60,358 nt of DNA. It comes from a virus. Positions within the stretch are counted from its first letter, which is position 1; each line of letters begins with the position of its first letter. Position numbers and translations under genes: made by a program. Of this stretch, positions 29,854 to 39,474 are shown piece by piece. The DNA is taken from positions 1 to 60,358 of IMG/VR virus record IMGVR_UViG_3300042884_000410; one strand, given 5' to 3'. The notes beneath the pieces are model-generated. The model ran no database searches. It was not told the origin of the DNA and was given only the letters and a program-made list of their open reading frames with translations.

Positions 29854-32756
29854 TACTCGCTCCCGGCGGCTGCAACTCCATCTAAATCTACAGAGTGGAT
29901 TACAACGGGGCCAGAGTTGCTTTGCTGCCCATGTAGGCGAACAGATACATGGGAGTCATTGCCATAGAAAGCCTCTATGGTCTTGCCCGCAAACAGGGCT
30001 CTGGCAATGCCGTGCGACTCAGCCTCTTGGTGGGGCAGCTTGACCATGTTGACAAAGGCTTCCGGTGCCTCCATGTCATGGATGAACCCCACCCCGCGAT
30101 CCCTCATGGCTACGTTGCCTCGGGGGGTGTTGCTGCCGTTGTAAAAGTTGGACAGTTTCAGCAAGGAATCGGAGTCAGTTGGCCGATAGACCACGGCGAC
30201 ATTGCGGGAGTTTTGCTGACCACCGTTCTTGGCAGTGGAATCGGTGATGAACTCCATGTTCCCGGTGCGGAATGCGTAATCCACGGGGGTGCCATCGTCC
30301 GTAAGACCATCGGCAAACAAGTGGAGGTTCGACTCGCTGGCAGTGATGGCTTGGATAGAGCCATCTTCCATCCGCGCCTCGGTGGCGGCACTGAAAACGT
30401 AGGGGTACTTCTCCTGCCAGTAGGTCTTGGAGTCGGGGTCATAGACAATCTGGCGGGATGGGTAGATGCCCTCGTCCCCGTTGAATGAAACGTGGATGCG
30501 GATGACCCCCAAGTTCTTGTCGGCCCTCACGAAGAACCATTCCCGCTTGCTGAAATCAATGGTGTCCACGGTCGGATCGGGACTGGTGCGGAACAAGCTG
30601 GCAATGTTGTCCGATATGTCCTCGACCTGACCCTGAGGATCAAGCGTGTAGAAGCCGTTGTCATCCAAGAGGTAGCCAGTACCCATCCAGATGTCCCAGC
30701 ACCTCTGATTCAGGCAGCCTCGGTAGGCAACCAGCGAGGTGGTGGCATCCATCTCGGGACGGGAGACAAAGTTCAGCCGGTTGATGTGCCTCGACTGGCA
30801 GACCATCAGGGCTCCCGCGTAGGGTATCAGTGCCGTGATGTAGTCCGTATCGCGGACGTTGGTCTGTAGCGGTAGCTCGTTGGTTTCGGGGACAGCCTCG
30901 GGCTTGTCGGCCTCGGAGAACAGCAAGGTATTGGGGCGTTTCCCTGTGGTATCTACTCCAAGGAAAGTGCGGTCCTGAAACACCACCCCCACCGCGAAGT
31001 CCGCGCTGGCGATCCCGTACTTGTTCATATTCAGGCTGCCGTCTGAGTAGAGAATAGGCTGGGTTTCGTAGCCTTCTCTCTTGGTGTCCTGCACTAGGTC
31101 GGCATCTGACAGAAGGTCTTCGTAGGTGGTGGTCGAGGCAGGCAGCTTGACAACCCTGAATAGCTGGGTGGCCTGATTGCTACTGGACCGCCAAAGCTCT
31201 ACATGAGTGGCAGTTGCTGGAGGGGTGCCCGGTAGCGTCCATGTGAGCTTCTTCGCCACATCACCGCAGTCCACTTCATTGACGGGACTGAGGTTTGAGT
31301 AGATCGGTCCACCGCTCTCCTTGCTCACGCTCTCGTCTGCGTATCTGTAGTAACACTGATATTTGCCCCGGAAGTGGGCCCTGACGATAGCCAGCCCCCT
31401 AGCACCACCAACGTCCCCGTCCTCGTTTACCAGCTTGGGAGGAAAGAGGTAGAGTTTTTCTGGCTCCGCAAGGATCAGCTTGGTGACCTTGCCGTCACAA
31501 TCGACCTCGGTGTTGATGATGTCGCCACCCTCAGTTGTGAAGACTGGCGGGGTCAGGTATCCAGAGCCACCGTTGGCTACCTTGGTCTTAATCCTTCTCT
31601 GCTTGTATGGGTTTGCCTCAATGATCGAAGTAAGATCAGGCGCAGTGGGGCCATACCGGGTGACACCCTCCGCTTTTAGCTGGCATTGCTGATAGGTATT
31701 GCAGTCTGGGCCGGTTTGGCCAAAACTACTCGTCCAACTGTTTGCCACATGAATCTGCGCAGTGACAACATCCCCTGCTTTGTAGCCTGAGCCAAAGTTA
31801 TAAGCCTGAACGCGAACACCAAAGTCGCTCAGTTCCGTGCCGTCTGCGTTCTGGTCGAGGCAGTTGCCGTTGTATAGGCCACCGTCAAGCCAGAAAATAG
31901 CACTGGCACCACTGCCAGAACCACCCGTTGCGTTGACAATGATGCCCTGCCCCTCGCGGGCGTAGGTAGACAGGCAGAGCCAGAACCAAGTGGGTAGCTC
32001 GGATATTTCCCAGTAGACGATGCCGGTGTCTTGATCACCTATTCCATGACCATCTTCTAGCTCAATGCTGGCTGATGCGCCCGTTCCAGTAGCTGGTCCG
32101 TTGGGTGTGTCAGTGAAAGTGACACAGGGTACTTTTTCGTAACCAGAGCCATTGCTGACCATCTCAGTTTCTGACACTCGCGCGTCAGAGATGCGAGAGA
32201 GTGCCGTAGCCTGCTTGCCACCAGCGGGAGGAGCGGCAATGCTGACAGCCGGGGGAAGGTTGTATCCGTTGCCAGCATCGATGATGTCTACGCGGGCAAC
32301 GTAGTAGCTGGCAGTGGTGTCGATGGTGATTTCGGGCTTGTCCTTTGGGGCATCCAAGCCAACTGGTCGAACAGTCCCCGATGAGTCTCGCACCAGTCCA
32401 CGCTTGCCGTAGCCTTGATAGATGTAGACCTCACCACGGCGACCTTGGGAGAAGGCCACTGGGTGATCTCCGGTGAACTGACCAGCCAGCTTGGTGGTTT
32501 CGATGCCCTCATCGAACTGCACGATGTCCCCGTTTTCGCCCTGACCAAGAATGATGTCGGTCTTGGCGGTGCCGGTGGACAGCCCCCATAGCTCGACCAT
32601 CCGCTTGCTGGTGGGGATGATTTTCTTTGAGCCGCCGCGAACGGCAATCTGGCCGGGGGTCAGGCAGGTGAAGTTGACCTGCTCGACAGCACCACCCGGG
32701 GGCAGGATGTACCGGGAGAATGCCGGGGCCCAGCCCTTGAACTTGTTTATCTTCAT
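29853..32756 (-). CDS. Large tail protein, nozzle/tube-B type, with GxGY repeats
   Basis: The product is 967 aa from ATG 32756, which overlaps the upstream stop. Its opening reads FKGWAPAFSRYILPPGGAVE and QVNFTCLTPGQIAVRGG, a pattern seen at the start of podovirus tail-tube B / nozzle proteins. Four GxGY repeats follow: GNGYNLPPAV, GSGYEKVPCV, GSGYKAGDVV, GSGYLTPPVF. The second half resembles a beta-sandwich/propeller body (FVSRPEMDATTSL region). The gene directly downstream of the tube-A-like gene supports this. Confidence 0.6.
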   Translation of the reverse strand: MKINKFKGWAPAFSRYILPPGGAVEQVNFTCLTPGQIAVRGGSKKIIPTSKRMVELWGLSTGTAKTDIILGQGENGDIVQFDEGIETTKLAGQFTGDHPVAFSQGRRGEVYIYQGYGKRGLVRDSSGTVRPVGLDAPKDKPEITIDTTASYYVARVDIIDAGNGYNLPPAVSIAAPPAGGKQATALSRISDARVSETEMVSNGSGYEKVPCVTFTDTPNGPATGTGASASIELEDGHGIGDQDTGIVYWEISELPTWFWLCLSTYAREGQGIIVNATGGSGSGASAIFWLDGGLYNGNCLDQNADGTELSDFGVRVQAYNFGSGYKAGDVVTAQIHVANSWTSSFGQTGPDCNTYQQCQLKAEGVTRYGPTAPDLTSIIEANPYKQRRIKTKVANGGSGYLTPPVFTTEGGDIINTEVDCDGKVTKLILAEPEKLYLFPPKLVNEDGDVGGARGLAIVRAHFRGKYQCYYRYADESVSKESGGPIYSNLSPVNEVDCGDVAKKLTWTLPGTPPATATHVELWRSSSNQATQLFRVVKLPASTTTYEDLLSDADLVQDTKREGYETQPILYSDGSLNMNKYGIASADFAVGVVFQDRTFLGVDTTGKRPNTLLFSEADKPEAVPETNELPLQTNVRDTDYITALIPYAGALMVCQSRHINRLNFVSRPEMDATTSLVAYRGCLNQRCWDIWMGTGYLLDDNGFYTLDPQGQVEDISDNIASLFRTSPDPTVDTIDFSKREWFFVRADKNLGVIRIHVSFNGDEGIYPSRQIVYDPDSKTYWQEKYPYVFSAATEARMEDGSIQAITASESNLHLFADGLTDDGTPVDYAFRTGNMEFITDSTAKNGGQQNSRNVAVVYRPTDSDSLLKLSNFYNGSNTPRGNVAMRDRGVGFIHDMEAPEAFVNMVKLPHQEAESHGIARALFAGKTIEAFYGNDSHVSVRLHGQQSNSGPVVIHSVDLDGVAAAGSE

Positions 32757-33826
32757 GCGATGGGATTCCCGCAACTGTCATAGACCGTATCGGAGGTGCC
32801 GCCGTTGACCTCACCTTCGGGGATACAGCACACACCTTCCGCGTTGGGCCCGCCGGTCGTGCAGCACTCGGTCCCCTGATCCACACCCGGTCGGAGATAC
32901 CAGAGCGCGTAGTAGCCGCCACCACCAGCTTGGCCACCATTGTGGTTTCGCTGACCAGAGAGAACGGCAATGGCATCGCTCTCAAATGCCATCCTGAGGT
33001 CACGCCCGTAGACTCCAGTCGCACCCTCAATGTTCTTCCCAGTCATCCTCGCCATCCAGACTTCCGCTCCACTCAGGAGGGCCGTGTACATCCCGGGCGA
33101 GATGTCCAGATAGTCGGTGATTACGAACTTAGTGCCCTCTGGATAAGCCATCGCTCCAGCCGGGGAGTGGGCATACAGCTTGCCCGTGTTGGCAACACCG
33201 TAGATAAGCCCCTCGTCCGCGTAGGCATTCATGCCAGTCAGAGATTCAGGATGCTTCTTGGGGTCAGCACTCACTCGGATGACGCTGCCAACCATCAGAT
33301 TGGTGAAGGTAGTGCCTGAGCCATAAGCCTCTTGGCCGGTCCAAGAAATCGTTCCGTTTCGGGTCTGCGGCTCCCAGCCCGTGAACCGGAGGTCACGGGG
33401 GCGGCGACGGTAGGTGACCGACACACAGCTATCAGATGCCCAACCGTTGTAGACAATGAGGTCATAGCGGTCAGGAACCTGAGTGGAAGGGGCGACCGTC
33501 CAAGCAATGCGGGCAAACCCCCGGAACTGCAAATGAATCAGACGGTTGAACTCGGTAGGGCTCAGGTACTCAGCGATCACGCCAGTCTGGGGCAAAATGA
33601 ACGAATCTACGGAAGTCACGCCCCACGGCAGGGTATGCCTGGAGATGGTGTCCTGCCCGCAGATGTCGATCATCTCCTCGGCCTGATACCACCTCCAGTC
33701 ACGCACAGACACAAGGTCCCGGTAGGCAGAGAACAGAGCCTGCCTCAGGACACGATTCTCCTGATCCTGTGCGCCGCCCCCGGTGGAGTCCATGAGGTAG
33801 CTGATTGCGTCAAAAGCTGTGTACAC
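32753..33826 (-). CDS. Connector/tail-tube-A type protein with Cys-rich tail
   Basis: The product is 357 aa. MYTAFDAISYLMDSTGGGA and VLRQALFSAYRDLVSVRDWR give the helical N-terminus typical of head-tail adaptors of podoviruses (gp11-like). The final ~45 residues contain ECCTTGGPNAEGVCCIPEG and DSCGNPIA, a CCxPxG motif also seen in planctomycete-type proteins. It directly precedes the nozzle-like gene. Confidence 0.65.
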   Translation of the reverse strand: MYTAFDAISYLMDSTGGGAQDQENRVLRQALFSAYRDLVSVRDWRWYQAEEMIDICGQDTISRHTLPWGVTSVDSFILPQTGVIAEYLSPTEFNRLIHLQFRGFARIAWTVAPSTQVPDRYDLIVYNGWASDSCVSVTYRRRPRDLRFTGWEPQTRNGTISWTGQEAYGSGTTFTNLMVGSVIRVSADPKKHPESLTGMNAYADEGLIYGVANTGKLYAHSPAGAMAYPEGTKFVITDYLDISPGMYTALLSGAEVWMARMTGKNIEGATGVYGRDLRMAFESDAIAVLSGQRNHNGGQAGGGGYYALWYLRPGVDQGTECCTTGGPNAEGVCCIPEGEVNGGTSDTVYDSCGNPIA

Positions 33827-33833
33827 AAATCAC

Positions 33834-35417
33834 CTACTTGGAGTAGAGGGATACGCCCGTGGAACTGGTCATGAGGAACTGGCCGTTGCCATAAGCCACG
33901 CTTGTCCAGTTGGCAGACCTAGGCAGGGTCACCTTCGTCCAGTTGATGCCGTCTGAAGAGATGGCTGAGATTGCGGATGGGCCACCAACTGCAACCCAAG
34001 TCCCATTGCCAAACGCAACTCCCGTCCAGTTCAGCGTTGCAGGCATACTGACAACTGCCCAGTTGATGCCGTCAGTGCTGGTGACCGCATTGGCACCGTC
34101 GCACACTGCCACGAACCGGCCATTCCCGTAGGTAACGTCGTTCCAGACCGCAGCGAACGGGAGGGTTGTCCCTACCCAGCCCTTTGCGTCTGCCGCACGA
34201 ATGCACTTATTGGTGGTGGCCCGCGTGACTGTGGCTAAAGAGTTCCTGAAGTAACCCGCGCCGACAGCCACAGACAGTGTGGTGCTGTTTGCCACCCCGT
34301 TGACATAAGCAAGATCGTACTGCGTGTTGGGTGTGGTGGTTGCGATGAGCCCAGATACCGCACCCTTTGCCCACGACAATCCGTCCGCTGAGTAGTAAGG
34401 CACCACATTGTCTTCAATTACGGAGAAGGCTGGCTTTGCAAAAGAAAAGAACTGGCCGTTCAGGTATGAACTCCACTTTGTCCCCAAATAAGAAACTGGC
34501 AATGGGGATCGGAGAGTCCAGTTGATGCCGTCTGGGCTTGTGCATGGGGTCACGCCGTTTATGCCTGACCATGTGCCTTTACCGAAAGCGGGCACTGTCT
34601 CAAGGGTGCTGATTCCGGTCCATGTCAGGCCATCGACAGAAAAGCCGCCGCCAAGACCTGAGAATTGATCTTCGTAGAACTGGATCAGCGACGGTGCCTT
34701 ACTGAAGCCATCTCGCCATGTCGAGCCCGGGATGCTTGGCTTAACAGTCAGGTCGGACAACAGGGAGTAGGCAGGCCCCAAGGTGGCCGTGCTGGCCTTG
34801 CATCGGTAGGTCTTGCCGTTGTCAGCAAGGACTGCCTTGAACTTGAGAGACTGGCCGGGTGCCACATCTGTCCAATTAGCCCCGCCGTCTGTGGTCATCT
34901 GCCACATATAGACGATGGGAGTCTCGGTGGACTGAGCATTGGCATAAAGGCTGACATCATCACCAACGTAGACACTCTGGTCTGACGGAGAAGACACGAA
35001 AGTGAGGGTGTCGGTGCCGCCGCCGCCACTGCTTGGCAGGACTAGGTTCAGGGTCTGGGTGGGTGGTGTGCCCGTGATGGTTGCCAGCGGGACCGGGCCT
35101 GTGGTCACAGAGCCAATGACCAATGAGTACAAGGGAGCCGCAGGGCCAACAGCACCAGCGGGGCCAGCGGGGCCAGCCTCGCCCGGGGGGCCAGCTACAC
35201 CGGGCTCGGCCTGATAGGGCAAGTCCATGTAGGTGCTAGTGCCGTCACCGATCTTCCACTTGCCGGTGTCGGACTCATAGGCAGTCGCCCCCGCACTAAG
35301 CACGGGGTTAGATATGAACCACTCCGAAGAGGTCTTGGAGGGCATAGCAAACGGAGATGGAGAGCCGCAGCCGCAGCCAGAGGTAGTGCCGGTGCAGGTG
35401 CTTGGTACAAAGCTCAT
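33834..35417 (-). CDS. Tail fibre/receptor-binding protein: MTD-type anchor, collagen-like, Ig-like and propeller-like repeats
   Basis: The product is 527 aa. The N-terminus holds CTGTTSGCGCGSPSP, then WKIGDGTSTYMDLPY, a short motif used by many phage fibres, then GEAGPAGPAGAVGPA. An Ig-like domain (VYVGDDVSLYANAQS, DNGKTYRCKAS) follows. The C-terminal ~250 residues have at least four repeats of ...SPDGINW...YGNGxFVAV..., a beta-propeller-like module. A receptor-recognition role is likely. Confidence 0.75.
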   Translation of the reverse strand: MSFVPSTCTGTTSGCGCGSPSPFAMPSKTSSEWFISNPVLSAGATAYESDTGKWKIGDGTSTYMDLPYQAEPGVAGPPGEAGPAGPAGAVGPAAPLYSLVIGSVTTGPVPLATITGTPPTQTLNLVLPSSGGGGTDTLTFVSSPSDQSVYVGDDVSLYANAQSTETPIVYMWQMTTDGGANWTDVAPGQSLKFKAVLADNGKTYRCKASTATLGPAYSLLSDLTVKPSIPGSTWRDGFSKAPSLIQFYEDQFSGLGGGFSVDGLTWTGISTLETVPAFGKGTWSGINGVTPCTSPDGINWTLRSPLPVSYLGTKWSSYLNGQFFSFAKPAFSVIEDNVVPYYSADGLSWAKGAVSGLIATTTPNTQYDLAYVNGVANSTTLSVAVGAGYFRNSLATVTRATTNKCIRAADAKGWVGTTLPFAAVWNDVTYGNGRFVAVCDGANAVTSTDGINWAVVSMPATLNWTGVAFGNGTWVAVGGPSAISAISSDGINWTKVTLPRSANWTSVAYGNGQFLMTSSTGVSLYSK

Positions 35418-35689
35418 TGTTGCTCCTCAGTTGTCAGTGCCGCCCGGTACGCATCACACTCTGCCTTGACTGCCGCCAGTGCCGCATCTTGCTCGGCAGC
35501 GAGAGAAGCCTCATCGGCTCGGAGTTGATCCATCTCTGCCAGAACTTGCGCTTGCTTGTCCTGTGCGGCTTTGTCCTGTGCCTGCAACTCGGCCTGCATC
35601 TCGGCCTGCCGCTTGGCCTGTTCGGCTGCGGCCATGTCGATGACAGGTTCGGCTACGGTTTCGGTCACTACTTCGTTTTCAGTTGTCAT
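35414..35689 (-). CDS. Small coiled-coil late protein
   Basis: The product is 91 aa from ATG 35689, Ala/Gln/Glu-rich with a continuous coiled-coil (AEMQAELQAQDKAAQDKQA). It could be a fibre chaperone or a trimerising tail component. The longer frame to 35764 has no support. Its stop overlaps the next gene start; the 95 bases to 35785 hold nothing recognisable. Confidence 0.6.
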   Translation of the reverse strand: MTTENEVVTETVAEPVIDMAAAEQAKRQAEMQAELQAQDKAAQDKQAQVLAEMDQLRADEASLAAEQDAALAAVKAECDAYRAALTTEEQQ

Positions 35690-35785
35690 GGCTAACCCTA
35701 GAGAGCTGTTAGTGCTGCTTTTTCCAGCTACCACTGGCGACACAGATATAAAGAAAGTTGGCATCCCACTTCATGTCGCCCACAT

Positions 35786-38011
35786 TTACTCGAAAACGAA
35801 CCATGTGTTCGCGGCCACTTTGAGCAGCGTGAGCTTGAAGTTATTGGCAGGTGGCGACAGCGTCTGCGGCCCGGCCCCACCTGCGTCGCCATTGGAGCCA
35901 CCTGTGAGTGAACTGTTCCACCGCATCGTTTGGCCCACTGGACACTGGATCGTGGTAGTGGCTGACAAGCTGCAATCGAACACCTTGATCTGAGTGCCAA
36001 CAGGGCAAACGCTATCGGCTGGCAGAGTGAACACTACAGCAGTGGAATTGGTGGAGTTGTTGGCTATGTCCCTGCCAACATCGCTGGCACCTATGGTGCG
36101 GCTGGCTTGATAGAAGTTGGTAGAGTTATTGACGGGAGTGGGAGTTGATGGGGTGAACGCATCCCCCACCCTGTCGTTTGACCACACGCCATTTTCGGTG
36201 GCTGAGTAGTACCGTATGGAGTAAACGAAATTCGTAACCCCAGACCCTTCTGCTGGGCCTAGCACCGCATGTTTCTCGTTTGGGCCGAGAGTCATCGAAA
36301 CCCAATCGGAGTACAGAGCCACGCCACCAGTAAATATTCCGGTCGCGGTGTTGAACTTGCCGAGAGTCGTTACGGCAAATGTCCCGCCATACTGCACATC
36401 TAACTTAGTCCTGAACCTATGATGGACTCCAAGGAGGGTTGCGCTTGCTGTGGGCGGGGTATTGAGGACTAGTATCGGCCTGTTGGAGCCAAGAGCACCA
36501 TTGCCCGTGGTGCTGTTGATGTCCCATGCGTTCTCCAGCACGGGGGCTTGGATGCCCGGGTTATTTGTGATCAACGGCTGGTTGACCCAGTTCGTTCCGT
36601 TGTATTGGATTACCTGTCCGAATGTGGGGGTGGTTACAGCAACGTCCGTAAGGTCATCCAGCTTGAGGCTGGCTGAGGCCACAGAGAGTGTGCCATCCAC
36701 AGCCAGCGTCAGCCCGGTGCCAGCCTTGACGGCACCAGCTTGACCAATGGCAGCTAATGGCAGCGGCCCCAGTGCCGAGTAAGTGGGCAGCTTGTGTTGA
36801 TGATCGGCACGGGCGTAAGTGGTCGCGCTACCAGCGGCGGCAACAGAGGACAGGTCGAGCGGGGCGGTGCTGGCGGCGGCTGGCACTCCATTGATGGCCG
36901 ACGCCGGAATGGACTTGGCAGCAAAGTTATGGGCGGTGCCAGTGGAGGTGATGTTGCCAACTACCTCTAGGGTAGACCGCAGCTTGGTTGCTCCACCGAC
37001 CTCTAGCAGGACTGTTGGGGTTGACCACCCAATGCCCACGTTGGACTTGAAGTACGAATCGGCATCACCCTGAAACTGGACAGCGTATGACCCGTCAGCC
37101 TTCGGAACATCAACGTACAGACCAATGTTGCGGGTGCCGCCGCTGACAGTGGAACGAAGGCCAAAATTCTGCGTTGCAGTGGCGGTGACAGTGGCAGCAA
37201 CGCCAATTCCCGTACTAGCAGTGCCAGTGACCTGACCAAGAACGCCCGCGACGGAGCCGCTGGTGAGGCTTGTGCCGGTGCATTTCGCTTGGATGCCATA
37301 GCCGGTTTCGCCGCTACCGACGTTGGATGTCTCAAACTGACCAGCGGTTCCGAGCCGCGCCCGCTGAACAAGAATCCCGTCCTTGCTGGTGATAAACCCA
37401 GAGTTGTTAACAGAGAAATTGCCGTTGGCGGAAACAACGCTACCAGCGCTATCGACCGTGAAGTTCGTAGCCGTGCAGGCGAAAGTGCTGGTATTGAGAG
37501 TGATCCGCCCCTTAGCGGTCGTGTCGCCCGCAGCCGGTGTAACGTCACAAGCGACGATGATGCTCGCCGGATTTGCGACCGTGCCGTTAGGCAGCAAGCC
37601 GTAATACGCAATCGTCCCAAGATTGTCGTTTGCTTGAACGCTGGACGGTGCCGCAACCGTACCGCGAGTACGAAAGAATCTCACTTGCGGAGTGCCCGTT
37701 CCGTTCGCATCGCCGCGTCCTTGAATGGCTACCGCTGGCTGAAAGCCCTGCCCCGATATTTGGATATGACCGGCGGGCGAAGTCAGTGCAGCCGATGGCG
37801 TGACGGCCAGCGGCCCCGTCATCGTATCGCCAGCCAAGTTGACATAGATCGCATCTAGGTCTGGCTGAGAGACAAGGAGCTTTCCGTCTGTGCCGATTTT
37901 TGCGAGGTTCTTGGCATCGGCACTGACTACGGTCGGGCCTTCTGCCCCATCGGCTCCCTGAAGGGGTAGCCACTTGGTGCCGTCGAAGATGTGTGGTTTT
38001 GGATCAGCCAT
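35786..38011 (-). CDS. Long tail fibre protein
   Basis: The product is 741 aa from ATG 38011. The start HIFDGTKWLPLQGADGAEG matches an N-terminal anchor shared by other fibres. The body is beta-rich with repeated VNSTTSAG/TATAT segments (GDTMTGPLAVTPSAAL), then KLRSTLEVVGNITSTGTA and a DHQHKLPTYSALGPLPL region; C-terminal end WFVFE. A long trimeric fibre is likely. It starts where the HNH gene ends. Confidence 0.7.
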   Translation of the reverse strand: MADPKPHIFDGTKWLPLQGADGAEGPTVVSADAKNLAKIGTDGKLLVSQPDLDAIYVNLAGDTMTGPLAVTPSAALTSPAGHIQISGQGFQPAVAIQGRGDANGTGTPQVRFFRTRGTVAAPSSVQANDNLGTIAYYGLLPNGTVANPASIIVACDVTPAAGDTTAKGRITLNTSTFACTATNFTVDSAGSVVSANGNFSVNNSGFITSKDGILVQRARLGTAGQFETSNVGSGETGYGIQAKCTGTSLTSGSVAGVLGQVTGTASTGIGVAATVTATATQNFGLRSTVSGGTRNIGLYVDVPKADGSYAVQFQGDADSYFKSNVGIGWSTPTVLLEVGGATKLRSTLEVVGNITSTGTAHNFAAKSIPASAINGVPAAASTAPLDLSSVAAAGSATTYARADHQHKLPTYSALGPLPLAAIGQAGAVKAGTGLTLAVDGTLSVASASLKLDDLTDVAVTTPTFGQVIQYNGTNWVNQPLITNNPGIQAPVLENAWDINSTTGNGALGSNRPILVLNTPPTASATLLGVHHRFRTKLDVQYGGTFAVTTLGKFNTATGIFTGGVALYSDWVSMTLGPNEKHAVLGPAEGSGVTNFVYSIRYYSATENGVWSNDRVGDAFTPSTPTPVNNSTNFYQASRTIGASDVGRDIANNSTNSTAVVFTLPADSVCPVGTQIKVFDCSLSATTTIQCPVGQTMRWNSSLTGGSNGDAGGAGPQTLSPPANNFKLTLLKVAANTWFVFE

Positions 38012-38523
38012 TAGACAGCCTCGCCGCAGTATGGAATGAGCTTGATTGTGTCGGGATGGATCGTGCCGGTGTGATGGAACTTCATGTGGTCGCGGTCGGT
38101 TGGGAAAACCCAGAGGTTGGCGGGTCGGTTGTCTGACCGGCATCCATTGACATGGTGGACTACTTCAACGCTGGTGAGCGGCCGGGCAAGGACGGCTTCG
38201 GCAATCATTCTGTGCTGCTTCTGCGATGCGATTATTCGATACCCTTCCGAGTCGAGGCCCGTTGCGAATTTGGACACCGAGACTCGCTGTCGGCGGCGAA
38301 TTGCTTTGGCAGCCTCACTCCTCCCGCGAACTCCACTGCCGTCTTGCCTGAGCCACCTCTGAACCGTCTGCCCCGAAACACCGATCTCTCGACCAATCTC
38401 GACACACGAACGCCCCTCGTCCCAGTGCTGCCGCCGAAGGTCTGCGGCAGAAAGGCTACGCGCAGGCCACCTGTGCTTATTGAGCGTCGAGGAGTTAGGT
38501 CGTGTCTGGTTTGGCCCTGCCAT
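38011..38523 (-). CDS. HNH homing-endonuclease-like gene between fibre genes
   Basis: The product is 170 aa. A HTH (IGREIGVSGQTVQRWLRQDG) is followed by SKFATGLDSEGYRII, QHRMIAEAVLARPL and VVHHVNGCRSDNRPANLWVF, a typical HNH nuclease core with H at two sites. Embedded in the fibre cluster, it is probably a selfish endonuclease. Its stop and the start of the long fibre overlap by 1 base. Confidence 0.8.
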   Translation of the reverse strand: MAGPNQTRPNSSTLNKHRWPARSLSAADLRRQHWDEGRSCVEIGREIGVSGQTVQRWLRQDGSGVRGRSEAAKAIRRRQRVSVSKFATGLDSEGYRIIASQKQHRMIAEAVLARPLTSVEVVHHVNGCRSDNRPANLWVFPTDRDHMKFHHTGTIHPDTIKLIPYCGEAV

Positions 38524-38591
38524 TTCATATACCTCTCGGGGGTGGTGGCATCATTCCACCAGTATACCCCCGTGCAGTTTGCTAACCCCAG

Positions 38592-39209
38592 TTACGTCGT
38601 GGAGAACCAGATCGCGCCCTTCGCGGCACCGACCGGCTCGTTCGGCTGCGGCCCGTATACCTCCTGACTGAGGCCGTCCGCGCCATCGGCACCGTCCGCA
38701 CCAGCCTCACCCTTCTCGCCGGGATCGCCCTTCGCACCATCGGCACCGGCGACACCGTCATCACCGTCCGCACCAGCGGGGCCTTGCGGGCCAACCGGGC
38801 CACGCACGGGGCCGACGTTGATCCACGCCGCCGAATCCCACACGATCCCGTCGCCGGGCTGGGCAGGGCCGCTCGCGCTGGCGGGAGTGCCAACCGGAAC
38901 CGGATCACCAGCAAGCCACATATCACCAACATCGGGAGCAGCATCAGGCGGGTAGGTAGTGGCAGTGCCCTTGATGGTCACGCCGCTGCCCGAGTCGCCC
39001 TTGTCACCCTTCTCACCGGCAGGGCCTTGCTCGCCCGGATCGCCCTTCGGGCCAGCCTCACCAGCGGCACCGTCCGCACCGGCAGGGCCAGCGGGGCCGA
39101 CCTCGCCCTGCGCGCCGTCAGCACCGGGCTGACCATCCGCACCAGCCGTACCAGCGGGGCCACGCAGAGAAATCCACTCAACGCCATTAAAGCAAAGGAC
39201 ATCAGCCAT
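38592..39209 (-). CDS. Collagen-like fibre protein
   Basis: The product is 205 aa. It opens MADVLCFNGVEWISLRGPAG (fibre-anchor variant), then collagen-like GxY repeats in two blocks (AGADGQPGADGAQGEVG and VGPQGPAGADGDDGVAG). PPDAAPDVGDMWLAGDPVP is a module found in the other fibres. It forms a trimer on the virion surface. Confidence 0.75.
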   Translation of the reverse strand: MADVLCFNGVEWISLRGPAGTAGADGQPGADGAQGEVGPAGPAGADGAAGEAGPKGDPGEQGPAGEKGDKGDSGSGVTIKGTATTYPPDAAPDVGDMWLAGDPVPVGTPASASGPAQPGDGIVWDSAAWINVGPVRGPVGPQGPAGADGDDGVAGADGAKGDPGEKGEAGADGADGADGLSQEVYGPQPNEPVGAAKGAIWFSTT

Positions 39210-39222
39210 GTTCAGGTTCCTT

Positions 39223-39474
39223 TCAAGTTAAGTCATCAAGAGTTCGGTAGGTCTTCAGTTGGTCGAGAGTTCGGTAGGTCTTCTTCGCGTCTTCGTTAAT
39301 CCAGTGGTCACCCACGCTGGCAGTGGTGGGCATGGTGGTCTGAACGAAGACGTTGATTGATTTGCCATCAGCACCAGCGGGACCGGCTGGACCCTGTGGG
39401 CCAACACTGCCGCCGCCACCCGTTGAGATCGGCTGCCAGCCCGTGCCGTCAAAGTAGTAGAGGTTGTTTGCCAT
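39223..39474 (-). CDS. Short collagen-like fibre protein with internal duplication
   Basis: The product is 83 aa. NLYYFDGTGWQPISTGGGG is the shared anchor; SVGPQGPAGPAGADG is collagen-like; TTMPTTASVGDHWINED matches a module in the 41189 fibre. The end repeats KTYRTLDQL KTYRTLDDL, produced by a tandem duplication of a GAGTTCGGTAGGTCTT unit in the DNA. Confidence 0.7.
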   Translation of the reverse strand: MANNLYYFDGTGWQPISTGGGGSVGPQGPAGPAGADGKSINVFVQTTMPTTASVGDHWINEDAKKTYRTLDQLKTYRTLDDLT

